From the NCBI RefSeq assembly GCF_037975245.1, contig NC_092569.1, positions 25,336,668 to 25,400,667 on the forward strand: a stretch of DNA of 64,000 nt, in the 5' to 3' direction. The notes beneath the pieces were generated by a model, which was not told the DNA's origin, made no database searches, and saw only the letters and a program-made list of their open reading frames with translations. The stretch's first letter is position 1. Every line of letters starts with the position of its first letter. The stretch is from Apostichopus japonicus (lineage: Eukaryota; Echinodermata; Holothuroidea; Aspidochirotida; Stichopodidae). Both the position numbers and the translations under genes were made by a program. Shown in pieces: positions 35,731 to 47,049 of this stretch.

Positions 35731-37478
35731 ATAAATGTTAAAATGGCTTTCCATTTGCGCGGTATTGGTCGGCACAGTTATCATTTAAAGCATCGTTGTC
35801 TCTGTCTCTGGTGCTGAACTCGTTAGTTAGGTGATAATACAAGAATAACACATCTGTGTTACTTCTCTCATCTGTGAAATGACTAAAATTTTAAGTCAAT
35901 AGACAAAATATGTGAGTAAACACTGTGTTCATCATTACCCAAGTTATTGTATATAGGTAAGACTCACGGCTACATAGAAACGTAGTTTACTGGTAACTCG
36001 TCGTTACATTGAAATGAGCATATACATGAGGGTATATTAATTTATATCTACACCGTTAAAAAAAGACGTCAATTATTTTGCTGTTGTTTGATGATGCAGT
36101 TTGAAATATTCAAGTGACTTCGTCATAAGTCCTATACGGATCATATGGTCCGTTGCTGACATTAGGTTATTTCATGTAATAACATTTTGCAAACATTTGC
36201 CATTTACCCTTATGAATTACTTATGAATTATGAATTGACATGTGGTAGCATTGCATCAATAATATTTACAGCAAGGGGGAGGCTGGGGGTGGGGAGGTGG
36301 CATGGTACCAATTATATTCACAGCAGTAAGCACGATGTCGCCTGTTGTGTTACACTGTACTTTTGAGTGCTGAAGCACCCTTAACAGGATACGCACTTAC
36401 ACAGAGGGTTATGCTACATATCCTCCTAGTACACTCCGGTCTTTACACCACCCCCCCCCCCATCCTCCGCACGCATGTTGTTATGTCATTGAGACTGCCA
36501 CTCGACTTAACATTAAGATACGAACTCACATTCAGTAAACTGTTGCCTATAGGTTGTTGCCTGTATTAACTAACTACGGATTTTTTTTACATAATCGGCA
36601 ATACACAATAACGTAGGACTATGTAAGGTATTTCTTCTAAGTAGCAGCCTAAACATTAGTAATAACTTCCTACACTGTAAAAACACTTGGGTCATTTTTT
36701 GACCCAAATTTGACCCAGCAACTTAGTGGAATCTCCACCAGCCCAGGTTTGGGTCAATTTGACCAAGGATCTGTGTCATTCGACATCTGACCTAAAACTG
36801 GGTTATTTTGACCCATACGCTACTTTGACCCATATGCTACTTTGACCCAGCTTTTGACCCAGTGGTTAGTGCAATCTCCACCAGCCCAGCAGATTGGGTC
36901 AAAAAAATTGACCACGTAAATGGGTCAAAGCTGAATTTACATTTGCAGTTGCAGGAAGTCTATAAAAGAAATGACATAAGACTTCGATTCCTAAAGATAA
37001 ATTAATTTATTCAAACCACAAAGTGGTGTTACAATAAAGCATGCAACTTTTTCTATTTCACATATAATTATCGACATTCATTTTGTTTTATTTCAACTAG
37101 AACATCATAGTAACACTAAAAATCAGAGTAATGTGATACCCATAAAACTAAACAAACAATGAACACAAGAACATAGGCTAAGGCTAATGTACCAACTGAG
37201 AATCATTGGAAACTAAGCAATGTTCCTTAAAATCCTGACATACTTAACTAAAACAACTGATCATTTATTCATGTGCACAAATTTTAGTTCACTGAGGAAT
37301 ATGTTCTGTACTACTTGAAAGACTTAAATTGTTGATCTCACAGCTAGGTTTGCTGCAGTGTTTGTAATATTAAGTTAATCAAGACTGGAGCATGCACTCA
37401 CTCTCTACTTGTATCCTTAGTCACTGTAGTAATTTGATTATTAGCTAGCATTTCTAATTGTTTTTAAAGAATATAAAT

Positions 37479-37876
37479 CAGTGGCGTAGGAAGGTACTTT
37501 TGAGTGGGGGGGGGGGGCTGAAGACTGATGGCCGGCCTGGGGGAGGGGTCTAAGGGGAGGGGGTGTCCCCCTCCCCTTTGTAATTTTTTTCATTTCCAGG
37601 TAGCCTCAGATGCAATTTGGTGCAATATAGCACACTTCAACACCCACTCCATTTTTTAACCTGACTTTGTATTTTAACCAGGCCTTAGATGCAATTTGGT
37701 GCTCCAAATGAGATTTTTTTTCTCATTTGGAAATGAAAAAGGGGTTTTCTGACTTGCGAAGCGGGGGGGGGGGGGGGGGCGGAATTATACTTCCGCCCCT
37801 CCACATTTTTCACTGGGGGGGGGGGGGGGGGGCTGGCGCCCCCCAGCCCCCCCCCCCCCCGGTTCCTACGCCCTTG
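37479..37876. mobile_element. hAT-type MITE nested in the 4.1 kb transposon
   Basis: Termini CAGTGGCGTAGGAAGGTA and, inverted, CAAGGGCGTAGGAACCGG. Perfect 8-bp target duplication ATATAAAT at 37471-37478 and 37877-37884. The interior is dominated by G and C homopolymers, with no coding capacity. Confidence 0.88.
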
Positions 37877-38681
37877 ATATAAATAAACAACATTCCATAG
37901 TTATCAATTGTATAAAATGTTAGGTATACAAAGAAGACATGTAGTACATCAATGGTGGCTGTAAGAAATCAAATATTTTGGAAAGTTCAATGTTTGGTGG
38001 GGGCTTTGTCAATGTCAAAAGTCAAAGACAATATCAAACATATTTTGCAGTGGGTTGGTGGGGCAAGACAAACCCTATGGCCAGCTGCCAATTAATAAAA
38101 TCTTGCAAGCATATCCCAAAGGTGATAATTTCCTCAGTAGTTCTTGTACCAAAACAGCATTAGATTTGAATGAGGAAAAGCTGTTTATAACATACAGTAC
38201 AAGAGTTATAAGCACTCAAAAGTCATCAATAAATGGAAACACTGTGAATAAATATTTTTGCACCACAAATATGTTACAATATGTATTAAATTTTCAGTTG
38301 CTCATGCATAAAATGTACATCAGTCATGCTTTTGGCTAGTTGTGCATGTATGATGTATGGTTGGAACACTAGTTTTGCCCCATTGTTTGTGAGGCAGTTC
38401 TGCTTCTTTAGTCCCTCTAAACTTAACAATAACAAATACCAAATGAAACCTTGTTCAAGGTAATATAACATGCAAACATAAATAGAAAACAACTTTGTCA
38501 CATTATGTAAATTAAAAACCTCATGTAATCATCGCATCATGTTAATGACCATGAACTAAGTGTTAACCTAATGTTGCACTGCCCAAGGTTTACAGGAGAT
38601 ATGTTCATATCCCTTATATGTGTTTTGAGAAAATTATACGATAAAAGGTTACAATGTATAAAAAAAAACAAATAAATCATA

Positions 38682-39056
38682 TTAAACACTACTTTTGACA
38701 AAGTTGTTTACATACCTTTTTTTCTCTAACTGACTACTTAAAAAAGCACGTAGGCTTCTTACTGAAGGGGATGTCGAAACCTTTCCTTTCCCTTCACTAA
38801 GCTTAAAGAGGAATTTGTGTATAAATTCCCAGGTTGTTTGACACTGGCAGGGGTAGGCTATGTCAAACAAGTACAATGATTTGAAGCAAATATCAAAAGC
38901 TGCAATCAAATCTGTTGCTGGCAGAGCAACCCCTTCGATGATCACAAATGACTGAGTCGGATACCTTCTATCACCAAATGCAAGGACGAATGGCTGCTTT
39001 CGAGTTCTATGTTGCTTAAGCTCATCTTCCATGAATTGAGAAAGATTGGTCCCAAC
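38682..39056 (-). CDS. Transposon-borne protein, C-terminal exon
   Basis: A 124-codon terminal exon after a strong acceptor (TTTCTTTCTTCCAAAG), phase 0. It reads VGTNLSQFMEDELKQHRTRK, then QPFVLAFGDRRYPTQSFVII, a helix with FDICFKSLYLFDIAYP, TTWEFIHKF, and SPSVRSLRAFLSSQLEKK near the stop. It aligns with the exons at 17919-18866 in the other CACTA-like element. This layout (FVLA.G, FVIIEG, FD.CFKS.Y.FDI.YP, S.SVR.LR) recalls uncharacterised, multi-copy metazoan proteins linked to transposons. That link is from memory and the function is unknown. Upstream exons were not found. Confidence 0.65.
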   Translation of the reverse strand, partial: VGTNLSQFMEDELKQHRTRKQPFVLAFGDRRYPTQSFVIIEGVALPATDLIAAFDICFKSLYLFDIAYPCQCQTTWEFIHKFLFKLSEGKGKVSTSPSVRSLRAFLSSQLEKKRYVNNFVKSSV

Positions 39057-39748
39057 CTTTGGAAGAAAGAAAATAAATTGCTGCTTTCAATGCACACTTA
39101 ATTCTGTTGTCACTAATTTAAATAATTAGCAAATCTTTTCACTTGAATCATTACCATAGCAGATTTAAGATTCTGTTGACCTCAAATGACCTTGGACCTC
39201 CATGAAAAAATAGAGGGATCATCTACTCACAAAGGGCTACCTACATACTAAGTTTAAGGTTCAAGCAACTTAACTTGGCACCTGACTGTTATAAGTGAAA
39301 AATCATCATGACATTTTATGCGATTTAATTACATACCAGTAGGAATGACTGAGGATGTAGGAATATCAGTTACTTAGCCTACACAGTTAAAAAAACTTGA
39401 CCCATATCCCTAAAAACTTGACCCATATCCCTTACTGAGTATCATATGTAGACTGTTCAAGATAATGGTATTAGTACCTTTTGGATCTGTTTTTATGTTG
39501 CACTTTACAGGTGTAGACTTCTTTACTTCTTTCGGTGTTGCTTCTTGTTTCTTAAAGGCATGGGATCGTTTTCGGGCAATCTTTCCTCAAGATAGTCTGT
39601 AGCAGGATGTTTCCAATGGGCTTTTGTGTACCATGCTACCTATAGTCCACAGATAAAAATAGGACATATATAGTTAACTTCAATTGTTCAATTACACCGA
39701 CTATAGTCTTGGCAAAGACTGTTTGTTGGAGTATATCATATTTTACTG

Positions 39749-39993
39749 CAGTGGCATAACCAGTAGGGGAAAAGCCCCCAATTGGTCACCCCATCCGCCC
39801 CAAATTGACATACAAGTAAATTAGTATGATAGAAATGATGAACCATTTTACATCTTGTCCACCCCTTAAATACAAGAATTTTATCCCTCCCCTTACACCC
39901 CTTCCCCATATCTTGTCCCCCTCCCATTGCACAGACTCCTTGCTACCCTTCAGCTCTCCCCCACCCCCACTAAAAAGTCTGATTATGCTACTG
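39749..39993. mobile_element. hAT-type MITE, 245 bp, nested
   Basis: Termini CAGTGGCATAACCAGTAG and, inverted, CAGTAGCATAATCAGACT. Flanks TTTTACTG (39741-39748) and TTTTACTA (39994-40001) match at 7 of 8, an 8-bp target duplication. C-rich interior, no genes. Confidence 0.8.
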
Positions 39994-42183
39994 TTTTACT
40001 ACATTTAATAGCACACTGTTAACTCTCTGTTCAGCAAGATAGCTATTAACAAGTAACATTATACTAGTCTTAGCCTCTAACGTTATATTTAGTTAAACTT
40101 ACGTAGTGAGGTTAGGCCTATGCTTTATCAAAGACCAAACGTTAGGTCTAACATTACAGCTATCTATGTATCACTATCAGTATCACTGTATCAGGGTAAT
40201 TAAGGGCTTGTCTGAACCACGGCGCTCGCAGCACTAATAACATGTTACTTAGGCCTAGCCTATCATCATATCTACAATGGCATACTATAATATAGTATTT
40301 AACTAATAAACGTTGCGAGCGCCTGTGGCCTGAACTAGTCAGCATACTTTGGCGTATATTTACCTTTGAATATTGGTATTTACATTGGCAAACCCCAGTC
40401 ATCAAGGATGGAACTAACAAACGTGTCCATTTTCAGAGCCCATCAAAGTTTTTGATTCAACTTAGACTGCCTTCTTGGTCCTGAATTTACGTTTGGTTTG
40501 TAGATTTGTGTGACGGTGTTCAGCTGTCGTCTACGAAAGGCGTCATGCAAAAACGCTGATAGTGGTCACATGACATAACTTAACCAATGAGAAAAGTCTT
40601 TGAGAGTGACCCAGTGCAAAAAGTCAAACTTTCATCGAGCTATTTCACAATTTCAAACAATCTTGCGTAATAACTCAACCAATACGACCCATTTCTGGGT
40701 ACAGTATGGCTGACTCAGCAGATGGGTCACACAAAATGACCCAGGTGTTTTTACAGTGTAGCTCAATTGCCACTTAACTCCGATTACATATTAACATATG
40801 TAAATCCATAAATTAGACAAAATAGACAATTTGTAATGAAGTAGGTGTGAATATATGCATAGACTACGTTTTTTACTCGTTATATTATGCAGTTACAATG
40901 TGAGCAGTGCCTGGTGCAGACATAATACCGTACATACCTTTCTGAATGTAAGCAAACTATTCTTAACTTTCGGGTTTTTAACACGCCAATGTCTCCGTCT
41001 GTTATCACCATTTCCGAGACTTGAGATGATATTTCAAATAACAGAGTATATACTATTATATTTAATCAGTGTTCGTAACGATTGATAACCTGATTGAAGT
41101 GTGTATGGCAGTCAAGATTTAGTGAAGATATTTATGTGTTAACCCGTCTAATCCAGTGCGCCGTTTCCTCATATATATCGACGTCATTATTGTGCTATAT
41201 ATAGAATACGAAAATACCCAGTTTCGTAAGCAGACAAAAAATACAATCAACTGCCTGTCATCATGTAACTATGCGTAGTAAGCGCAATCAAGCATACGTT
41301 TCTAATGTACTATGGCTAAATGAAATAAATCCGAATTTATGAAAATGGTATTGTCACCGGCTTTATGTGCTACTACATGACAAAACACATTCTAAAGGAC
41401 ATTGTGCAGTGATTTTATTATTCAATACGCATCAAACCTTTAACAATTTTCAATTATGTTGAAATGGGGGGAAAAGTGATATGATGTGAAGGGACAAAAG
41501 TAGCAAACCAAGCCTAACCGCCCCCCCCCCAGGCAAAACAGTTTTTCCTTGCTCCCTTCGCTTGGTGCCCCAAATGAAAATTTGTCATTGTCAAGTGAAG
41601 TAGGCAGGAAGGTGCACAACTCCTTACGTCTATACAAACGCTCTTGATTTGAAGATGATCCCTAAGTTCTGGAAACAGCAAAGGTTCTGAGACCCATCAG
41701 AGGTCTAATGGCCGGTCCCTTAATTGACCGTACTCATATTATTACTATTATTCTGCGCCCCCTCCCCCAAAGTGGCTCTCATATTTGTGTTCCCCCAATC
41801 TCAAATGTCTTGCAACCCCATTATTATCGACTGGTCGGTGTGGTAGGGGTTGAGGTAAGAGAGGTGGCTTATGAGGGTGTTATGCTGCAAGAAATTAGAA
41901 TACTATTATTTATACTAGTTAAATTAAAAGTAATGGTCATTAAGTGTCTGATTAGTTCAACTTTTATTTGGTCTTATTTGCCATCTCATTTTCAAAGTGA
42001 TTTGTCTCAACAAATTAATGCAAGCAAAGTGAAGAATCAATGAAAAAGCGTAGAGTAGGACTACGTAATAGAAACAGACTAATACATATAGCCTGTTAGC
42101 TGAGTAATATGTATTCATCTTGGCCTAACATAACTAGTTTAGTACAATAATTGCCGCAATTTGGACGAACTGAACTAAATACG

Positions 42184-42295
42184 CAATATGATGACATTGC
42201 GTCAATAACGCAAAACGAACACGATCCGCCAATAACGCAAAGCGAATGCAACCGCGTCAATAACGAAAAACGAATGCAGCGCGTTATTAACTAAA
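42184..42295. repeat. Short tandem repeat, unit about 34 bp
   Basis: Three copies of GCGTCAATAACGCAAAACGA followed by an A/C/G-rich spacer. The paralogous site at 54203-54245 has only about one and a half copies, so copy number changed after the segmental duplication. Confidence 0.7.
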
Positions 42296-45115
42296 TCTTA
42301 CGTCTTTTAACTTGGAATACAGTCACACAGCCTACGTTATAAGGATTCATTCCCAATTATAGAGAGAACTCAATTCCCCAAATATTCAGATTTGTTTCTA
42401 GGACAAGGTTATAATATGAGCACAGTACTGTATATAGGCTGTGTGGACAGAAAAGCCAGCCTAGTCCTCATATATTTTACGTTAAAGCTTAGAATAACTA
42501 AATTTGTCACAAAGATTACGGTTAGTAATGACAGATCACTTGAAACTTATTTCGTATTAGATTAAGAAATGCTAAGAAAGCGAGACTTGTCAAACTGCTG
42601 TCTCAATGATAATCACTACGGGCTTAGTTATGTCACTTACACAACGTTTATACTCTTAAAAAAAACCCAAAAAACATTAAGATAGTCACGTCAGATATGT
42701 TTATCAATGATTTACGTAAAATTACTTTTTCAAAGGTCGAACCTAAAATTTGCCTTAAGTGGCAGACACTTTCCAGAGACCCTCAGTTAACGTGAGCTCT
42801 CTGTGCGTCACTGAGCTAGGTGCGTGAAAATAACGGAAATGTCTCTCTTGTAAGACACAGAGACACGCGAGCCTACACGGATAGAAAACAACAATCCCTG
42901 TGGTTTGCTAATTAACTGACACAGCTACACTACTATTAGAAAATCTACATTTGGACTTCCACCGTATCTGAGAGAAGACTCAAACATTTATACATGCCCC
43001 GAAGTGGTTACAAGAAAAGCCACCAGCGGCGTAAACAAATAAAGTCGGCTATCACAGTGAATTTTGTTAGACTTAGTTTAAAGGGTGTGAAGACTCGCGC
43101 AAAAAAGAAACGTCTAACGCCGGTAATCTGACCTAGTTTCGAATGAGGTGTAACAGAAGTGTTAGACACCACTGAATTGCACCAACACACTTATTATAAA
43201 GTTCATCAAATATTACATATTTGGAAGTTCTCAATTCACAAGGTTTGTAGACTTTTTTCATTGGTGACTTTTTTCATAGGTGAAATAACCAATAGGGCAT
43301 TGCACTGACTATGGAAAATGCACACATAAAGTTTATCCATGCTTTACCATTGAATTTATTGCGTAAACAAGTTGTCACACTTTTTCTTATGGTAACCTCG
43401 AAGGACCTTCGATATCAACGGAAACAACAAAGATCTTAAACGGGATCCACTTACCGCGTATGAAGCTCACATATAGGTTTTAATTATGAAATTATCGAGT
43501 TTACACGGTTTCAGACATTGACCCCCGCAAAATGATAACGTTCCTGTGCTGTTTACGGTAGATCTTGCCATGTATTTAGTTCAACTAAACATTTCTTTTG
43601 AAGTTAAAGTGTTCACAAAGTTTTACAGACTTTTTACCCTAGATAACCTTTGACCGCCATAGAAAACAAACAGGTTTTCAAGTATTCACTAAGCTGTATC
43701 CACATTCTAAGTATGAAATTAAACCACTATGTGATGTATAGAGTTTACTAGGCAATGTGACACAACCACACATAGTAACAATTCTAATGACAAAAAAATG
43801 TATCTTACTTAAATTAGTGCTCAAAGCGAGAACGACGTATTGCCCAAATTTAAATTGTTCTTCAATAACCGTAGCAACCAGATACATGTTGTATGTATTT
43901 GTAGACTTAATCATGCACAGAACGATCGGCAATGAACATAGCCTGCACGTAAAAGGTGACAAAAGTGTTGTGCTTAGTTATGATATTTCTTAGGCCATAA
44001 ACGTTAAGAAAAAAGTGAATGCGTTTTGGTCTTAATTTTGTTCAGGAGTCACCACTAAATTATTGCAGTCTGGAATGCTACTTTAAATAAAGACTTGCCG
44101 ATTTCTCTGACCAAGCTGGACTGGAAGTCTAATTTATTGCCGTATTCAATGGAATCCTTGCAACTCAGAAATTTAGAATAAGGAAAAACATATGATAGCA
44201 ATGAACAAGTTCTAAATCGGTATCTGAATGTATACACACAAATTGCACAATAAAAAAATAAGAAAAATGGGGGAAAAGAAATTAAAAAAGTACTCACGTC
44301 CAAGTAAATTGTGCTTAAATATTAAATGATAGAACTGTAGATTATAAACAAAGAATGTTAAAATGAAGAGTTTTTACGTAGGCCTATTATATTAAAAACA
44401 AACGTCATACAAAATGTGAAGAAAGTTTCTGCACTGATATGTAACATTAAGTGAGTCCGTGGACACTGAGCACATTTGTATAATTTATTTTTCAACAATA
44501 GTAAACATACAATCGTCGTAGACAAGGATTAAAACTGGATCCGAAATTAAGAGTTGATAAAATAAACACAATCACATAATCGAAGCTGAGTTAAGATATC
44601 GCCGTGTGTTACGGTGTATGTACGATATCACGGTGTAATATAACCATTTCACAGAATAATTCTTATATTTTGCCTAACAGAGTACAATGGACATAACAAA
44701 ATGGGGACGAACTATAATTTATTAAGACACGACGTCACCACTTGTATGCTATTCGTTCTAGTTGATGCAGAAAACAGAGTAAGTCTTGCCGCTATCTTGC
44801 TTCTACAAACGTACATACACATATGCCAAAGTACACAATTCACAACTAACACAGGAAAAGAAACTGCAACATTTTACTTCATAAACAGCTGGTTGTTACT
44901 GAAAAAGTGTTTTCCTTCCAACATTGAAATATTCAATAAGAGATTATTACTTTACAATGCTTCACTGTAATATAGTAATATATCACATTTCAGTCGGCTC
45001 TTACGTTAATGTAGGCCTAGCTAAGTAATGCTACACATGCAAACAGAGCTTATACATATACGGGAAATATGTAATATGTAATGTTGCTAACACGTTGTAC
45101 TGCTTTCCGGATGAC

Positions 45116-45376
45116 CTATACGTCTCCAGCGACTGTTGAAGCTTCCGAGGACTTCTCGCAACAAGTGTTAAGTAAATCCACTACCAGGTTCACCACACCT
45201 TTGCAGCTGTCTTTGACAATGTCGTCAGTTTTAAGAGTAGCAAATTCCGGATCAGAATCCACTTCTATGGTAAATGTCTCCCCTATGTCGCAACGTGCGG
45301 CACTGTGCTTACGCCAATTTTCTAAATGATGAATTGCCCACAGCCACATATTTTTCTTGTCGTACATTGGTTGAAT
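45116..45376 (-). CDS. IFIT-like protein B, coding exon 3 (C-terminus)
   Basis: An 86-codon terminal exon after acceptor CTTATTTAG. It reads IQPMYDKKNMWLWAIHHLEN, then CDIGETFTIEVDSDP, LKTDDIVKDSCKGVVNLVVD and a stop after STVAGDV. It is nearly identical to exon 3 of gene C and clearly homologous to that of gene A. An alpha/beta-like segment of unknown function. Confidence 0.8.
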   Translation of the reverse strand: MQPMYDKKNMWLWAIHHLENWRKHSAARCDIGETFTIEVDSDPEFATLKTDDIVKDSCKGVVNLVVDLLNTCCEKSSEASTVAGDV

Positions 45377-46345
45377 CTAAATAAGAAAGAACATGGACTG
45401 TCTCAGTATTGTAGTGCGCGTGTGTGTTACAATATTTGCATTACTGGGCAAGAGAACGATACCTTCATAACTGGACGTTGAAAGTTGAAGTTTCATATAG
45501 TTTATGTACATTTGTAGTTTCACAGGCTAGCTGCGTAGCCAGCTTATTCTGAGCCTGTCACGGCGCTCAGGAGCGCCCTCACATTGTAGGTACCTACATG
45601 ACTATACTCCCCGGTGTGTTGTCCGCCCCCCCCCCCCCAAAAAAAACCCATGGACAACCGAAAAGTTCTTCCTAATACTTCCTAATATCTATGAAGACAC
45701 AATGCTTATAACATTCATTGGAACAGAACGTTTTCAACGATGTTGGGCTTACAGTGAGGAGTCTTGGCCTCATTCCCTACAACCTAAATGCCATGCTCCT
45801 TTATCTTTAATATTCAGAATATCAAAAAATACCAAATATGAGATTGGTCCAAGCGTCCCTCGGGTGACTTTAAATGACCTGTCACGTACACTATCAGCTT
45901 CTGGTTTTCGATATAATACATCCACATTTAAAATATGGGATCTATATGAGATCTCCTTCTTGGTATTTATGTTTACATGGCTATCACATTTCGACAAATA
46001 GTGACTTCAAATTATATTTCACTAAGACACAGTAGACTTCGTCTACCCTAAATCGTGCATGCGTGTACTGCGCATCAAATTTGTTCACGTTTTAATTCTG
46101 GAGATATCGTGTCTTGAAACAAAGGTTCACAAACACATACATACGCCCACACCCACACATTCGCCATCTTTAGTTACGGATATCACCGAAGAAATAAAAT
46201 CAAGTAATGTTTTGTCATTGAAAAACTGTGTAATACTCCAAATATAATTGCCAATAAGGTTTTAAATTTTCTTCTAAAGTTGAATTTTATTAAAAATTCC
46301 TTCACTTAAAATGACATCTGAGTTTTAACGGAAGTATTAAAGTAC

Positions 46346-46504
46346 CTCAGCGATCTTGTCCAGTAGGTATTCGGGCAATTTGACTTTCTTTTTTGCCCAT
46401 GACGTCAGTTCCCTAGTACACCTTTCCTTATCGAGGTTCCCTGTTTTGCCATCAAATACTACTTGAAACAACGAAAATCGAGGTGGATTGTCCATCACGA
46501 GGTC
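46346..46504 (-). CDS. IFIT-like protein B, coding exon 2
   Basis: A 53-codon exon, phase 0 on both sides (acceptor TGTATTGACAG, donor GAG|GTACTT). It reads DLVMDNPPRFSLFQVVFDGK, then LDKERCTRELTSWAKKKVKL and LLDKIAE. Its splice positions and length match gene C exactly and gene A within three codons. Confidence 0.8.
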
Positions 46505-46576
46505 CTGTCAATACAAAGTTAAAAAATTGAAATCATATAATATGCATGCTCAACAGTGGAACACTGTAGCTGATTC

Positions 46577-46996
46577 ATCCGTCCGTCCGTCCGTCCGTCC
46601 GTCCGTCCGTCCGTCCCTCCCTCCCTCCCTCCCTCCCTCCCTCCCTCCCTCCCTCCCTCCCTCCCTCCCTCCCTCCCTCCCTCCCTCCCTCCCTCCCTCC
46701 CTCCCTCCCTCCCTCCCTCCCTCCCTCCCTCCCTCCCTCCCTCCCTCCCTCCCTCCCTCCCTCCCTCCCTCCCTCCCTCCCTCCCTCCCTCCCTCCCTCC
46801 CTCCCTCCCTCCCTCCCTCCCTCCCTCCCTCCCTCCCTCCCTCCCTCCCTCCCTCCCTCCCTCCCTCCCTCCCTCCCTCCCTCCCTCCCTCCCTCCCTCC
46901 CTCCCTCCCTCCCTCCCTCCCTCCCTCCCTCCCTCCCTCCCTCCCTCCCTCCCTCCCTCCCTCCCTCCCTCCCTCCCTCCCTCCCTCCCTCCCTCC
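46577..46996. repeat. (TCCG)n then (TCCC)n microsatellite in intron 1 of gene B
   Basis: About 35 bp of TCCG units are followed by about 385 bp of uninterrupted TCCC (roughly 96 units). It lies 53 nt beyond the 5' splice site of gene B's TPR exon. On the gene's sense strand it reads GGGA repeated. The long Pro/Leu/Ser frame across it is an artefact. Confidence 0.97.
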
Positions 46997-47049
46997 TATC
47001 TTACTTCTGGTCTAAACCCTATTTGCTCAGTTACTGTAATCAGTCTTAC

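Larger units (their letters stand above)
36673..40758 (-). mobile_element. CACTA-like DNA transposon, 4.1 kb, with empty site in the paralogous copy
   Basis: Termini CACTGTAAAAACACTTGGGT and, inverted, CACTGTAAAAACACCTGGGT, with TGACCCA/TGGGTCA repeated many times in both subterminal regions (36690-36930 and 40600-40745). It is flanked by TA on both sides (36671-36672, 40759-40760). The paralogous position at 52728-52729 has a single TA with the same flanks (ACTTCC-TA-ACTCAATT), so this is a verified insertion. Inside, a minus-strand terminal exon (38682-39056) encodes the same module as in the 7 kb element. Two hAT-type MITEs are nested (37479-37876, 39749-39993). No transposase catalytic domain read. 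Confidence 0.75.
34500..45400. repeat. Segmental duplication, copy B (3' flank of gene B)
   Basis: It is colinear and highly similar by eye with 50540-58690. The blocks run from AATATTCACTTGG near 34560, through TACTACTATTTATAGCTACC (34919-34938), to the last coding exon of gene B. The main differences are the CACTA-like element at 36673-40758 (only in this copy) and the hAT-type insertion at 57345-58404 (only in the other). It is non-coding apart from exon 3 of gene B at its right end. Confidence 0.85.

Noticed and set aside
44701-44970. 89-residue plus-strand frame
   Set aside because: The paralogous segment near 56930-57190 does not preserve the frame, so it is not coding.
46488-47015. 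175-residue Pro/Leu/Ser-repeat open frame, plus strand
   Set aside because: It is a pure translation of the TCCC microsatellite in an intron of gene B.
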